Assembly: GCF_023973825.1 (NCBI RefSeq)
Contig: NC_090116.1
Span: 496,001 to 560,000, forward strand
DNA from: Plasmodium brasilianum
Lineage: Eukaryota; Apicomplexa; Aconoidasida; Haemosporida; Plasmodiidae
Direction of reading: 5' to 3'
DNA length: 64,000 nt
The notes under the pieces are model-generated. The model did no database searches, was not told where the DNA came from, and saw only the letters and a program-made list of their open reading frames with translations. A program made the position numbers and the translations under genes. Position 1 is the first letter of the stretch, and every line of letters begins with the position of its first letter. Below, one piece after another: positions 1 through 12,062 of the stretch.

Positions 1-105
1 GAAAACTTTACTAAATTTGAGGAATGTAAACAACTGCAGTATTCTCACTAGAAAATGGGGAAAAATACTCTACAATATATATACATATATATGTATGTAT
101 GTATG

Positions 106-141
<36 letters not shown>

Positions 142-992
142 ATTAAACTGAGAAAACTCCTGACAATTCGTCAGCTACGAAGAACATATACAGACCAATC
201 TGAATTTTAAAAAATAAAAATACTGTACTGAATACACAAATGTTTAGTACTACGTTTTGTGAGAAACTTCAAAATAAGGAAAGTGCATATTTCTATATTG
301 CAATTTTAATAAGCTTTTAATGTAAAATATGTAAATGTTTTTTGATTTTAAAAAAAAGAAAGAAAAATGAGGAAGAACAAAAATGAAGAAGAAAAATAAA
401 GAAAAATATCAATTGTTTAAAAAAATACAGAAAAACTGTAATAAATGCCAGTTTCATTTTTCTGTGTTTTTTTTTTTTTTTTTTTCTTTTCATTCCTTTG
501 TTTTTATTTTTTACTCCTTTCCAAAAGTTAATATATTTACTATGACGGTACTAACATTTGATAATGAAGAAATAGCTACTTAATAATTCAATATTTTAGC
601 ATATTTATTATTATGTGTATTCGAAAAAAAAGACCGCGCATAAAACATTAAATTAAAGGAATAACGAAATTATTTAGGTAAAATGTAATTAAAACACGGA
701 TCAAATAAAATGTACAAATTTCATTTGTGTAAATACGACGGAGGATATGAAAGTAGTTACCCAAAAAAAAAAAAAAAAAAAAAAAAGCAAGGTAAAAAAG
801 ATGTTACTAAAAAATTGATAAGCATATACATATATATATATATATGTATATGTATGAATATGTGATTATGTGAATATTTATATGACCATATACACACACA
901 TGCATGTGTACATATATGTAACACTGTGTGTGCGCACATGCAGAAATGTGGAGGAGGGATAGACTTATTCGGTACTCTTTAAAAACATCCCT
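1..992. other. Non-coding region downstream of FEN1
   Basis: No gene is recognisable here. The stretch holds a TATA/TATG microsatellite at about 77-136, a T-run near 468-485 and an A-run near 762-786. Short open frames are present but consist of repeat or homopolymer codons. It is the 3' flank of the minus-strand FEN1 gene and probably contains its 3' UTR. Confidence 0.6.
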
Positions 993-2780
993 TCAGCATT
1001 TTTGAGCGGATTTCCTCTTCTTAACTTTAGTAACATTCTTTGGACAAAAGGGTAACAAAAATAAATTATTTTTTTTTTTTATTTCAGTAGCATCTTTATC
1101 ATTATTACTATTTACAGAAACAATGTTCACGTCGAACAAGTTGTTACTAACTAAATTACTGCTACTGTTCATTGGGCCTACACTATTTACATTGTTTCTA
1201 TTAGTGCTTAGATTATTGCTGTCACTACATAGATGGTTACTACCACTATGCAGTGTAACACTACTACTTAAATGCGTGTTGATATTCAAAATATCATTAT
1301 CTTTTTCCGAACAATTAATATCTTTTCTATCGCTCTTTCTTACGTTGTGTTCTGCGTGTTCACTTTTTATATTACCTGATTCGGAGTCCGTTTTTTCATC
1401 GAAAAAATTTGGGCGTGGGTTAATTTCCAAATCCTCTTCTTCTTCCGCTTCATCCGCTTCATGGTGATTTTGTTTCAATTTTTCACTTGATTTTTCCTCA
1501 TTTCCTTCCTTTTTTATTTTCCCTTTTTGTTGCACCTCCTTTTTAACAGTCTTATCATAATTCCCTGATGTATCCGTTTTTTGCTTCCTATTAAGCCGAG
1601 TCGGATTAGACCCTGTGGTGTTATCCCTTTTTTTCCCCTTTCGTTTTGGCATTAACTCCTTTTGAGTCTCTTCTATAATTAATTTCGTGCTCTTTTTGGT
1701 ACAAGCAGTGAAAAAGTTATCAAGACGTCTTTGCGTTGTTACCTTTCGAGCCTTTAATAGTCTATTAATATAATTGGTTACTCGTACTTCATTAAAATTA
1801 TAATCTTTAATTAAAAAAGTTTTTAACTCTTCAATATTTGGTTCATTCCAATCTATTTTAACTTCTTCTTTTGCTAATACTTTAGGGTTAATAAAAGACT
1901 CTCTAGCTTCTACATATCTAAAATTTGAAGGTACTTGATATTTATTTTGATCAATATTCTCAATAATTTGCTCAATACATTTATATTCCTTTATAAGATT
2001 ATAAGCAGTTTTGGATCCAATTCCTTTAATTGTATCACAGTAATCACATCCACATAATATACAAAAATCTATAAACTCATTCATTGTTAAATTTAAACCT
2101 TTTAATACTTGATCTAAATTTATTTCTGTTAATATATATCCTCTTTTACTTGAATTTTTATTTTTATTTTGACTTGAAGATGCATTAGCATTTAAATTTC
2201 TAATTAAAATTTTTGTTCCAAAAACTAAAGCATCAGCATCTTCTGTTGCAGTTGCATGTGCCATATCATATTTTGTCAAAAATGCACATTGCGATTCTGC
2301 TTCACATGGTGCTTCAATAACAGGTATTCCCATTAATGTTAATAATCTTTTTGCTTCTTCATTTTGCTTTTTTGTAACTCGTACAGTTCTTCCACTTTGT
2401 TTTTTTATTTCTTCTAAATTTCCTTCTTCTTTTGCTTTTTTTAACAACTCTTCTGCTTTTTGTCTTTTCTCTCCTCTTTTTTCTAACTCAGAACCTTTTA
2501 ATTCTGGTGGAGCTCCATCAAAAACGTATATTGGCTTTAAACCATTTTCCATTAATTTTATACTCCTTGACATTAGTCCAGATATGTGTGAAGTGGTTTC
2601 ACCTGATTCATTAGTCAAATTTCCATATTGTTCAGAATCCCTAATAGCTATTATAAATTGATATAAAGACATCGAAGCATCAATTGCTATTATTCTTCCC
2701 ATCAAATTCTCAATTTTTATTTCTTTAATTGCATTGGGAGCTGCATCCGCAATAAATTTTGTTAACCCTTTTATTCCCAT
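993..2780 (-). CDS. FEN1: Flap endonuclease 1
   Basis: This single-exon 595-residue protein is a structure-specific nuclease that removes 5' flaps during Okazaki-fragment maturation and long-patch base excision repair in the nucleus. The N-terminus MGIKGLTKF is the family hallmark, because the mature enzyme needs Gly2 free. The metal-binding acidic residues are all visible: D34, D88, E160, E162, D181, D183 and D246 (in CGCDYCD). They cover the XPG N and I domains and are followed by the helix-hairpin-helix segment around [14 protein letters not shown]-interacting PIP box, QRRLDNFF, lies at residues 350-357. Human FEN1 has about 380 residues. The extra 235 or so here form a charged Lys/Glu/Asn-rich tail, and a long tail is also typical of Plasmodium FEN1. 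A short Asn/Ser/Lys insert sits at about 200-213. The gene diverges from SIAP1. Identification is very secure. Confidence 0.97.
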   Translation of the reverse strand: MGIKGLTKFIADAAPNAIKEIKIENLMGRIIAIDASMSLYQFIIAIRDSEQYGNLTNESGETTSHISGLMSRSIKLMENGLKPIYVFDGAPPELKGSELEKRGEKRQKAEELLKKAKEEGNLEEIKKQSGRTVRVTKKQNEEAKRLLTLMGIPVIEAPCEAESQCAFLTKYDMAHATATEDADALVFGTKILIRNLNANASSSQNKNKNSSKRGYILTEINLDQVLKGLNLTMNEFIDFCILCGCDYCDTIKGIGSKTAYNLIKEYKCIEQIIENIDQNKYQVPSNFRYVEARESFINPKVLAKEEVKIDWNEPNIEELKTFLIKDYNFNEVRVTNYINRLLKARKVTTQRRLDNFFTACTKKSTKLIIEETQKELMPKRKGKKRDNTTGSNPTRLNRKQKTDTSGNYDKTVKKEVQQKGKIKKEGNEEKSSEKLKQNHHEADEAEEEEDLEINPRPNFFDEKTDSESGNIKSEHAEHNVRKSDRKDINCSEKDNDILNINTHLSSSVTLHSGSNHLCSDSNNLSTNRNNVNSVGPMNSSSNLVSNNLFDVNIVSVNSNNDKDATEIKKKNNLFLLPFCPKNVTKVKKRKSAQKC

Positions 2781-3648
2781 TTAAAAAAATAAATAAATAA
2801 ACAGTGGTTGGAAGGTTTGGGTAATATTTCGCTATATATTATGTTGTATAGTGCTATATATTCCTCTATTTTGCAGCTTTCCTATGTTTTGTAATGTTCC
2901 GCTATTTTACATTACGCTTAATCGCTATTCTTTATATTTTAATGCTATCGTTCGTGTCACCACTTTTCTCTACACTTTGGTGTATTTTACTAGCGTTATT
3001 TTAATTTTCATTTAATGAAAAGAAGAGAAACTTCGATCAGTATAAACTAAAATAGCTTTACATCGTTTTATTAAACTTTTGCATAAAATTATTTTTTTAT
3101 TTCTCCTTCTCCCTATATTTGCACAAAAAGAACTATATTATATTTGAAGATTTAAAATATATCATAAAATATTGTTCTTGTTTTTGAACTCATATTTGTG
3201 CTAAATACGCTTATAATTTTTAATTATACATGTATATTTGCATACACAATTTTTCTATTAAAATGTTATCCCACAAAAAAAATGATTATCGAATATAAGA
3301 AAAAGTAAATGAAATAATGCAGCAATGCTGTTTTTTTTTTTTTTTTTTTTTTCTTCCTGTCGAACGTATAACAGGGATAAAAATGTGCACAAATATACTT
3401 GTATTATTGTATACATAAATATATATATCATATATATATATATATATATAATATATATGTAAGTATATTTGTGTACATATATGTATGTGTATAATGTACA
3501 CATATTATGGCCAATGTTTATCCTTCAATATATGTAGCTATAAACATATATTTACAAATAATTTTCCTTAAGTTGTTGTTTTTAATTATTCTTTTTTCAT
3601 CCCAATTATTAGCTTCAATTTATGGCTTTAATTAAAAATGGCAATTTA

Positions 3649-3681
<33 letters not shown>

Positions 3682-4306
3682 GTTTTTCCCCTTTTTTACT
3701 TATATTGCATGAAAGTGCAGTGTAATAACTTTATTTTGTTGATTTAGACAGTATATAATCAATATATATACTGTATCATTTAAAAAAAAGAATACTATTT
3801 TTTTTACTATTGTGTGTATAATAAAAAGGGGGGTAAATAAAAAAGAAGTTCCTTTTACATTAACATAAACATGAAATACAGAATGAAGGTACATCCTTTC
3901 TATTTCTCCTTTTCAATTTTTTTTTCCCAATTTTTTGTTTGTGTATATTTAATAATATTTATACTATCTTTCTTTAAATTATACTTTTTTTTTTTTATTT
4001 TTGTTTCTTATTTTACCTATACATTAATTTAAAATCCTTGTGCGCAAAAGTAATATAAAATTATTTTTTTCCTTAAGCATAGTAAGATTACCCACGCAGT
4101 AAAGTCTGTTGTAAAAAAAGCTCATATCTAGTTTTAAAAAAGAGTTTTTATGAAAACTAAAAAATAAAGCAATAACAAACCATTATTGTTTTGAACGTTT
4201 ACAGAAAGATACAGTATTACAAAGTACTGTATTTTGATGATTTAAAACAAATTCTTTCCAGTGGGACGTTTTTATTTTTGTTCGTTGTAATAATTTTTTA
4301 TATTTA

Positions 4307-4307
<1 letters not shown>

Positions 4308-4344
<37 letters not shown>
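4308..4344. repeat. TAA trinucleotide microsatellite
   Basis: About twelve uninterrupted TAA units lie in the FEN1-SIAP1 intergenic region. The array is outside any coding frame and is likely to vary in length between isolates. Confidence 0.9.
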
Positions 4345-4345
<1 letters not shown>

Positions 4346-5252
4346 TATGTAATATATTTTGGAATGTTACCATATTTCTTATTTTCTTTATATTACTTTA
4401 TTTTACTTTAATTTTCGGTAATTTACGTTATTTCACTTTATTTTACCTTAATTTTTTTGAACTTCCTTTTTTTTTTCTCCTGTTTTTTTTTTTTTTTTAA
4501 AGAACACAGCATGCATATCTTTAACCCTACAACACACATATCACATTTTTATTTGAACATATGTACATAATTTTTTTTTTTTTCTATACAAGAAATAAAT
4601 TAAAAATAGGGTTAAGAATTTCGCTTTATTACAACTATTTACCTACATTTTTTCAAATTAAAATGTACTTAAAAAAAGGGACCATCATAGTTATTAAGGC
4701 GAATGTGACTTCCTTTTCAAAATGTCAACATATATGCACATATATACCTTGTGTTGTTTGATGATTGTTCATCATTTTGATTAGACAAAAAAAGGAGTAC
4801 TCATAATGCAACACTCGTTAGATAATGCTAGTTAAATAAAAAACTGCTTTAAAAATGTACAATTATTTGAACTTCATGAAAAAACAAAAAAAAAAAAAAA
4901 AAAACTGAAGTTTACGAATATTTAATCATGTATAAATATTATAATATCATATTGTAGCTTTTTTCTTGTTTAAAAAGCTTTTTATGTATATTTATGGCCT
5001 ATTTGGTGTTGTTTCTTTTTTCACAAGTAAAAAGACGTATAAAAAGAACTACACACGAAACCTCAGGCTCACTATGCATAAACTCTCCTTATATCTCACA
5101 TGTAACAACGGAAAATGTGCGAAATGAGTGCGAGATACTCGAAAGATATTGTGCGAAAATGGTACATACATATTTATAAAAAATAAAAAGACGTAAGCAG
5201 AAAAGCGCAAAAATATAAATACATAAAATTACAAAATCATACAGTCACAAAA

Positions 5253-5334
5253 GCCAAAAAAAAAATAAACAAAAAAGACAAAAAAAAAACAAACAAAAAA
5301 GACGAAAAAAAACAAACAAAAAAGACGAAAAAAG
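5253..5334. repeat. A-rich direct repeats (AAAAGACnAAAAAA type)
   Basis: Several imperfect copies of a roughly 22-24 base unit combine an A-run, AAACAAACAAAAAAGAC and a further A-run. They lie in non-coding DNA upstream of SIAP1. Confidence 0.75.
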
Positions 5335-6231
5335 TTGCGTAGATTAAAATATGCTAACTATATTAATTGTGTATTATTTAAAATTCAAATCATCTTTTTT
5401 CATTTTCATTTTCATTTACTTGTCTTTAATTTTTGAGTATAATAAAATAGCTAGCTTTTTTTTTATTTTTTGGCTCAAGAATATCAAATTGACTAGCGAT
5501 TTAAGGAGTTGAGAAAAAAAAAAAAAAAAAAAAAAACTCCTTAAATTATAATAACGGTAAAATTAGTAACTACTATATTTACTTATTTCACACAATTTTT
5601 CGCTTTGATTTCTTCTGTTAAAAACATATACATATATTTGGAACCCCACTTTTTGAAGTAACCCGTTGTTTCTCTTTTGCGCGCATACATGCTGCATGTG
5701 TTAATAAATATTTATTATAATTGTGTGAAACCAACCAAAAAAAAAGTAAAATAAAATACAATAAAATGTAATAAAATTCAACAAAATAAAACAAAACAAA
5801 ATTAAAATAGCTCATACTGAATCTGGTTAAGTATGAATCATCAAACTTTAATACCAGGAATATTTATATGCATAACGCACACCATCAGCTGGTTGTAAAT
5901 TCGCTTTTTAATTTTATTTTAAAACGAACCTTCTTGTTATTTATATGTACGTATATAAATAAATATATATCAATATATATATACATATATATAACTACAA
6001 ATATAATATATTTTTTTTTTTTTTTCAAACTTATTTTTATTTAATTTAAAAAGTTGCAAATATAATTTCGTATATTACTGAATTCACAAATATTTTAAAA
6101 ATGAAATAGATAATGTTCTACTATATGTCACGCTTTATTTTGTTTATCAATAATTAAGCTTGTAATTTTTTTTCTAATTTTTCCGAACTTTCCTGTATTA
6201 TTTATTATTTCATCTTTTTTTTTTTTTTTTT

Positions 6232-6262
<31 letters not shown>

Positions 6263-6577
6263 TTACATATATATTTACATATATTAAGACATCCTTTCTT
6301 CTTTCCCTTATCACCCCTTGTTTTTTCAAGACAGAATTCTTCTTTAAGATATAACGGATCCATGTTACAATTTTGTGCATTTATATAAATTTTAGAAATA
6401 CTTTTAAATTTTTTATTATTTTTTTTCTTGACCATAAATTTTGTTTTTACTAACATAATCGTGTCATGTAGTGTATATTTTTTTTTTCCTTTTCGTGTTT
6501 CCATCTTTTTCCTTTCTTTTTCTTTTTTTTTTTTTTTTTTTGTTAAAAAAAAATTAATAAAATAACAGTAAATAATA

Positions 6578-9544
6578 ATGATAGAATTTCCCAGGGTGAT
6601 GTTCTTCCTCCTTTCGCTCGTTCTTCTAAACGTTTCGAAAGAATATAATATAAGGAATATTGGAGGTAATAATCTCAAAAATTTAAGATATCCAGATAAT
6701 GCAGGGGATATAACTATAGCACATCCAGATTCTCTAACCCCCAATGAAGAAGATCAGCTAGGTAAAAATGTTATTCATAGACATGCCAACTTCATTCAAG
6801 CATCTGCTTCCTCAAGAAATATGTTACATGATAAAGAAAGACATGCGTCTAAGAATCTTGTATCACATGAAATCACAGGAGTTGTTAAAGGAATAATAGA
6901 AGGACAACCCATATCAATAGCTTTAGGAGCACAGTACTCGAATAATTTTGAATCTTTAGAAGTATTAACATTAACTGCTTCTAGTCCTACTTTCAGATTT
7001 AAAGTACCTGCAGGTAAATATTATTTACGTACTTTTGGAGCTGCATATATGACGCCTAGTGCTATAAAAGTAAATGTGCCTTGTGAAAAATGTAAATTTG
7101 TAAATACTCTATATACTGATTCTATCGATATGAGTCCTTATGAAAATGACCCTAATTTGTTTATATATGAATGGGAATTACAATCATCAGCTCCTATTGC
7201 GTTAGAACATATAAATACGATACATAATGATGATGCTGAATGGACACATGAACATGATTTATCAAATGAGTTAAAATTAGACGGATCAGGTGCTGCAGCA
7301 ACTTTAAAAGAATTTTATGGAATTGAATTAATGGGTTTATGGGGATCTGAATATGCAGATAGGTTACTAAATGTAATTGCTAAATTTCCAAAGTGTATAC
7401 AATTAGTTACTTATGATAAGGAAGAAAGATCTCGACAAAGAAAACATCAAAAATGGATATTAGTTCAAGAGGATTTAGGAGCATTTGATATGGATGTCGA
7501 AATATTTGGTGAAGGGGATAATGAAAATTACTCTAAAATAGTACGTGTTTCTAAGGAAGCATTTGAATATTCGAAAAAAATAGTAAAAAATCCAGGTAGT
7601 AATGGGAAATATTATTCAAGAAGATTAGAAAAGGTGTTAATTCGTGCTCTTTTATCATCTGATTATGAATTATTTTCAACTTATTTTGAACAGAAACATG
7701 GGGTTACTTTATTAGACCCAGAGAGAAATTATTCCTTAGTAGAACGTGTAACAGGATATTCATATAATGATTATCAACCTTGGCGTCAAAATATTGAAGA
7801 GCTTGTTGAATTAGCTACATCATGGGATGAATATCCACAAGGATTTCAAAAAGTGTCTGGATTAAAATATTTAGGAAGGAGAAAGAATGGGTTGAAACAC
7901 CCTGTTTATCCAACTGCTCCAGCTGTGGCTTTTCCTGCTGGTGCTCAAAGAGATTCCCTTCTTGAATTTATGGAATCTGCATTTGTAAATTATAGAGATA
8001 TATCTCATTTAGTGCTTCACGAAATTGGGCATTTTATATATGTAAATCTTTTATCTAGCGAATTAAAAAATATTTGGATATCAACGGGTCAATGGTATGA
8101 AGAACCTTTATCCCCTAGTAAATGGGCTACTAAAAATGAGCTAGGCTTCGTTTCTGCATATGCACATGATAAAACACCAGGCGAAGATTTCGCAGAATCA
8201 ATTGCTGCCTTTGTGTTGAACCCTAGATTGTTAAATTCTAGAAGTAGTATTAAATATAATTGGATAAAATCAAATGTATTTAGTGGTAGTTTTTATGTTA
8301 CTAATGGTAAACATAAATTTGAAGTTCTAAACCTAGGAAATGAAATATTTTATTTTCCTGGGAGAGTAAAAAAAATACATGCAGAAGTGTTGGGTAGTCC
8401 AAGTGAAGATAAGAAAGTTAAGATAAATATTACTTTATTATCCTCTAAGGGAAAAAAAGGATGTGCTAAGAATGCATATGCAAGATTTTTTTCTGAACAA
8501 CAAACTTTTAAAGATGTATATTTTTATACAGAAGATCATTCGGAATGTAGTCATAACTTATATACTGAGTTTACTATGAATCCAAGTGAGAGTAGAGGTA
8601 AATGGGTAGTTGAATCATTAACCTTTAAAGGGGAGAATAATATAGATCGTTACACAGGGCTAGGATCTTTTATGTTATATTTGTATATCAATAATCAAGA
8701 TGAGGATATTGAAAAACCAATACCATTACTTGAGTCAGTTTCTATATATCCATATAATGGAGTAGGTACAGAAGATTCATTATTAAGATTACAAATTCTA
8801 GTACTAGAGGATAAAAATTTAAAAATATTTGGTGGTACTTATGCAAGTTTTGCCTCTAGAGAAAATTCTAGCTACTCGTATAGTAACCATACTTACCAAT
8901 CTTATGATCAAGAATTAGATGTATCAAAATTAAATAGAGATTATTTTGTAAATGATATCTCTACTAGCGGTTTTAGACAAGTTAGCATGGATTCATGTAG
9001 TGCATATACAGATATGAATGTACCTAATTTGAAATGTTTTCAAGTAATGAATCCTGTACATATTCCAAAATATTGTGTAGGGGGAAGATATTACTTCAGA
9101 CAATTTGCTGTAGAAGATGACGCAGGTAATCAAAATATCCTTAACGTTTCATCTAACAAGTATTATGCTGATTTAGTACCTTCATCTGAGAGAGATAGAC
9201 AAGAACCAGTTGTACGTAATGTCCAAGTGTCAAGTAAACCAGCTAATAATCAACATGATGGAGAAACAATTGTTAATGTAGATTTTTCTGTATATGATGA
9301 CTTATCTGGAGTATATTATATTTATATATATCTAAGAGATCCTCATGGTGGTAGGCATGCAAGCCACATAGACAGGACGATATTACCAAAAGGTAAGGAA
9401 TATAAATCCATTAAGCATCAGATATTGTTACCAAAGGGATCAATGCCAGGAACATGGCTGTTAGAAGAAATTAAGGCCATTGATATGTGCAAGAACGAGT
9501 CCAGGAATGTGTACACCTACAGCGTCTTTGTCGAAAATAATTAG
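6578..9544 (+). CDS. SIAP1: Sporozoite invasion-associated protein 1 (SIAP1/S5), with a zinc-metallopeptidase signature
   Basis: This single-exon 988-residue secretory protein matches Plasmodium SIAP1, which is known to act in sporozoite egress from oocysts and salivary-gland colonisation. A hydrophobic core (FFLLSLVLLNV) after the first Met gives a signal peptide. A second in-frame ATG at 6599 is an alternative start. Residues about 97-165 look like a small beta-sandwich (TGVVKG ... FRFKVPAGKYYLRTF). A central region contains H481-E-I-G-H485, preceded by a hydrophobic strand-helix. Some 50 residues further on comes GEDFAES, with E540 the likely third ligand (E536 is an alternative). This HExxH...E layout is that of gluzincin-type metallopeptidases. 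The C-terminal 110 or so residues (DDLSGV, LRDPHGG, PGTWLLEEI) resemble an Ig-like beta-sandwich. No C-terminal membrane anchor is seen. The SIAP1 identity is secure; the peptidase activity is my inference. Confidence 0.9.
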   Translation: MIEFPRVMFFLLSLVLLNVSKEYNIRNIGGNNLKNLRYPDNAGDITIAHPDSLTPNEEDQLGKNVIHRHANFIQASASSRNMLHDKERHASKNLVSHEITGVVKGIIEGQPISIALGAQYSNNFESLEVLTLTASSPTFRFKVPAGKYYLRTFGAAYMTPSAIKVNVPCEKCKFVNTLYTDSIDMSPYENDPNLFIYEWELQSSAPIALEHINTIHNDDAEWTHEHDLSNELKLDGSGAAATLKEFYGIELMGLWGSEYADRLLNVIAKFPKCIQLVTYDKEERSRQRKHQKWILVQEDLGAFDMDVEIFGEGDNENYSKIVRVSKEAFEYSKKIVKNPGSNGKYYSRRLEKVLIRALLSSDYELFSTYFEQKHGVTLLDPERNYSLVERVTGYSYNDYQPWRQNIEELVELATSWDEYPQGFQKVSGLKYLGRRKNGLKHPVYPTAPAVAFPAGAQRDSLLEFMESAFVNYRDISHLVLHEIGHFIYVNLLSSELKNIWISTGQWYEEPLSPSKWATKNELGFVSAYAHDKTPGEDFAESIAAFVLNPRLLNSRSSIKYNWIKSNVFSGSFYVTNGKHKFEVLNLGNEIFYFPGRVKKIHAEVLGSPSEDKKVKINITLLSSKGKKGCAKNAYARFFSEQQTFKDVYFYTEDHSECSHNLYTEFTMNPSESRGKWVVESLTFKGENNIDRYTGLGSFMLYLYINNQDEDIEKPIPLLESVSIYPYNGVGTEDSLLRLQILVLEDKNLKIFGGTYASFASRENSSYSYSNHTYQSYDQELDVSKLNRDYFVNDISTSGFRQVSMDSCSAYTDMNVPNLKCFQVMNPVHIPKYCVGGRYYFRQFAVEDDAGNQNILNVSSNKYYADLVPSSERDRQEPVVRNVQVSSKPANNQHDGETIVNVDFSVYDDLSGVYYIYIYLRDPHGGRHASHIDRTILPKGKEYKSIKHQILLPKGSMPGTWLLEEIKAIDMCKNESRNVYTYSVFVENN

Positions 9545-9994
9545 TTGCTTGAGCCTCTGTGGGCTAAGAGAAAAGGGTCAGGAGTGCAAACAGCGCAAAA
9601 AAGAAAAAAATATATAAATTAAAAAAAAAAAAATATAAAATAAATAATATGCCACTTATTCACCTGCATCTCATACGTCACTGCAAGCAGTATATAATTC
9701 TTTGTAACTTAATTTCTTCTTTTAAATAATAACACCGTGCGTGTTTTTAAGCGTTTTGCTCCTGCTTCAATTCAAAATTGTTCTGAAGTAGGAATAAATC
9801 AACAGTTTTGTAATCCCATTTTGTTTCTTTTGTTTTATTTTGTTATCTTTTTTGGTATCTTTTTTGATATCTTTTTTGATATCTTTTTTGTTTTTTCTTC
9901 TTTTTTTTCTATTCTTTTTTTCGTACGAAATATATTAACGTTTATTGTCATCTCATTCAGTGAGCATGTAAAAAACGCTTTAATACGTACAATA

Positions 9995-10028
<34 letters not shown>

Positions 10029-12046
10029 CTTTTTCTCGCCTTATGCATGCACAAAAGCAAACATAAATTTGCATTATATGTATGTGTACTTGTTAACGCC
10101 TCCCCCCCCCACACACACACACACACCTCTCAGAGGTCTTATATATCCATCCAAATAATATATACACCTTCGCTTTAAAATATTTTTTTTATACATAATT
10201 CTTTTTTTTTTAAATAAATAGAAATAAAAAATAAAAAAAAAAATTTTACATTTAAGTATAATTTCTTTTACTATAAATTTTTATATAAATATATTTTTGC
10301 TATATAATAAATAAGAATAGTTTTACAACACTCATTAACTAATTGAATATTTTTGTATTTCGTCTAACTGTTTAAATTAAGTACAACAATAAGCAAGCTA
10401 CAATTCTTCAGGAAAAAGGAAAATTTCTGACTAACCCGTTAATTATTTTTTTTTTGTTTCATCTGCTATTTAACCAAGTGAACAAAGCGTAAAATAGGTC
10501 AATAGGGAAGGGGGGGAAAAGTTGGGTTTAACAAATTTTTTTTTCTTGTTTGCAAACACATTTCTGCTCATTGCTTATTGATTTTTATTTTTTGCTTCTT
10601 ACTTATTACTTATTACTTATTAATTTTTTTTTTCTTTTTTCTTGTTTTTTTGATTTTTTCTTTCTTTTAATTTTCTACATTTGTTCTGTATATTGTTGTT
10701 CATTAGTACAAAGAACTTTCCTATAACATGTACTTGGCTTTTCCTCTAATTTCCCTTCGAAATTAACTTCAATAAAAAACTGCACTAATAAGTAGTAATA
10801 CATTTTATCCCATAAATATTGCGCTTTAATGGGAATTTTTAAAAAGTTGCATAAAATGCTTCAATCACTGTTTTTTGAACATTCTTGATAACTTATTTAA
10901 AAATTGCAACTCAAAGAAACTTTTCAAACTTTTTATGATTTTCATATAAAAGCAATTGCCACAAAAAAAATAAAAAATTATAACTAATATTTCAGATTAA
11001 ATAATTGGAATTATAATTAAAAAGATGAAGAAAAGAAATAATTTTTTTTTTTACTTCAAAAGGTTTGCATTTTAATAAATTTTATGCATATTAGTTTCAA
11101 TTTTTACATTGTGTCTGCACATATCTGTAACGAGGGTTAGAATGACACACATATATATGTATATATGTATATATATATATGTTAAAAAGTATGAAAAATG
11201 GAGAGAAAGAGGCAAACAAAACAAATATGTAGAAAAAAAATAATGAACTTGTTATGTTTTATCCCAATGAATGTTTTTTAAAAAAAAAATTACAATTATA
11301 ATAAAAAATTATTATAAAAAGACATCGACCAAATCTCGAACATTAAAAAAAATGAAAAAAATAAAAATAAAGGTAAAAGATAACATAAAAAAATAGGGAC
11401 AACATAGAGAAAAAATAGAGAAAAAATAGAGAAAAAATAGAGAAAAAATAGAGAAAAAAAGTGAAACGTGTAAAAAACAGGAAGATGAAATAATAGATTT
11501 ATGCGCATATACCGCATATGTTTGCACATATATACTAATGTGTAAATGAGTATTAAGGTTAAAGGGTTCATGTTAATGGAATAAGTTTAAAAAAAAGTGA
11601 CAAAAAAAAAAAAAAAATTAATAACAATAACATATATATATGAATGCATTTTCCTTAACATCTCAGTAATGAAGTGCACGTTTTGTATTTAATTAAATTG
11701 CAGCATTTGAGCTTAACTGATATGTACACTTGGAAATTTTTGCTGATCAGTATATATTCACCTATTCGTTCATTAGTCTTTTTTTTTTTTTTTATCTTTT
11801 TTTCTACTATAGTTGCTGCTAAACACTGAGAAGTGGAAATCCCCATTTCTTAAGGAGATTTCTCTTCTATATTAACAAAGAAATATAAAAAAAAAAAAAA
11901 AAAATGCATTTATTAATTATTCATTATCTATTACTAATTATGCGTTGTCCACTGTTTATTGTTTTTTGTTTATTGTTTTTTGTTTATTGTTTTTTGTTTA
12001 TTGTTTTTTGTTCATTGTTTATTGTTTATTGTTTATTGTTTATTGT
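9545..12046. other. Convergent intergenic region between SIAP1 and PLP1
   Basis: These 2.5 kb lie between the two stop codons and should carry both 3' UTRs. No supported gene is present. There are T-runs at about 9992-10024, a C-run followed by CA dinucleotides at about 10102-10127, and two tandem repeats close to the PLP1 end. Confidence 0.6.
11404..11461. repeat. 11-base tandem repeat (AGAGAAAAAAT)
   Basis: About five tandem copies of AGAGAAAAAAT lie in non-coding DNA. The open frames they create on the minus strand (FSIFSL-type) are low-complexity artefacts. Confidence 0.85.
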
Positions 12047-12062
12047 TCATTGCTCATTATTC
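11950..12062. repeat. TTGTTTATTG-type tandem repeat overlapping the PLP1 stop codon
   Basis: The left half repeats a 14-base unit (TTGTTTTTTGTTTA). The right half decays to 7-base TTGTTTA copies and then TTGTTCA/TTGCTCA variants. The PLP1 stop codon and last few codons lie inside the right edge. Confidence 0.8.

Larger units (their letters stand above)
2781..6577. other. Divergent intergenic region between FEN1 and SIAP1
   Basis: These 3.8 kb separate the start codons of two divergent genes and must hold both promoters and 5' UTRs. I see no supported gene. Contents include long T or A runs (for example near 3331-3352, 3656-3680, 4886-4903, 5514-5536 and 6218-6231), TATA microsatellites near 3420-3460 and 5960-5995, and an ATA trinucleotide array. 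No specific transcription-factor site can be assigned by eye. Confidence 0.6.

Noticed and set aside
6205..6744. 179-codon minus-strand frame overlapping the SIAP1 start
   Set aside because: It is Lys/Tyr-rich homopolymer sequence overlapping the strongly supported SIAP1 signal-peptide region.
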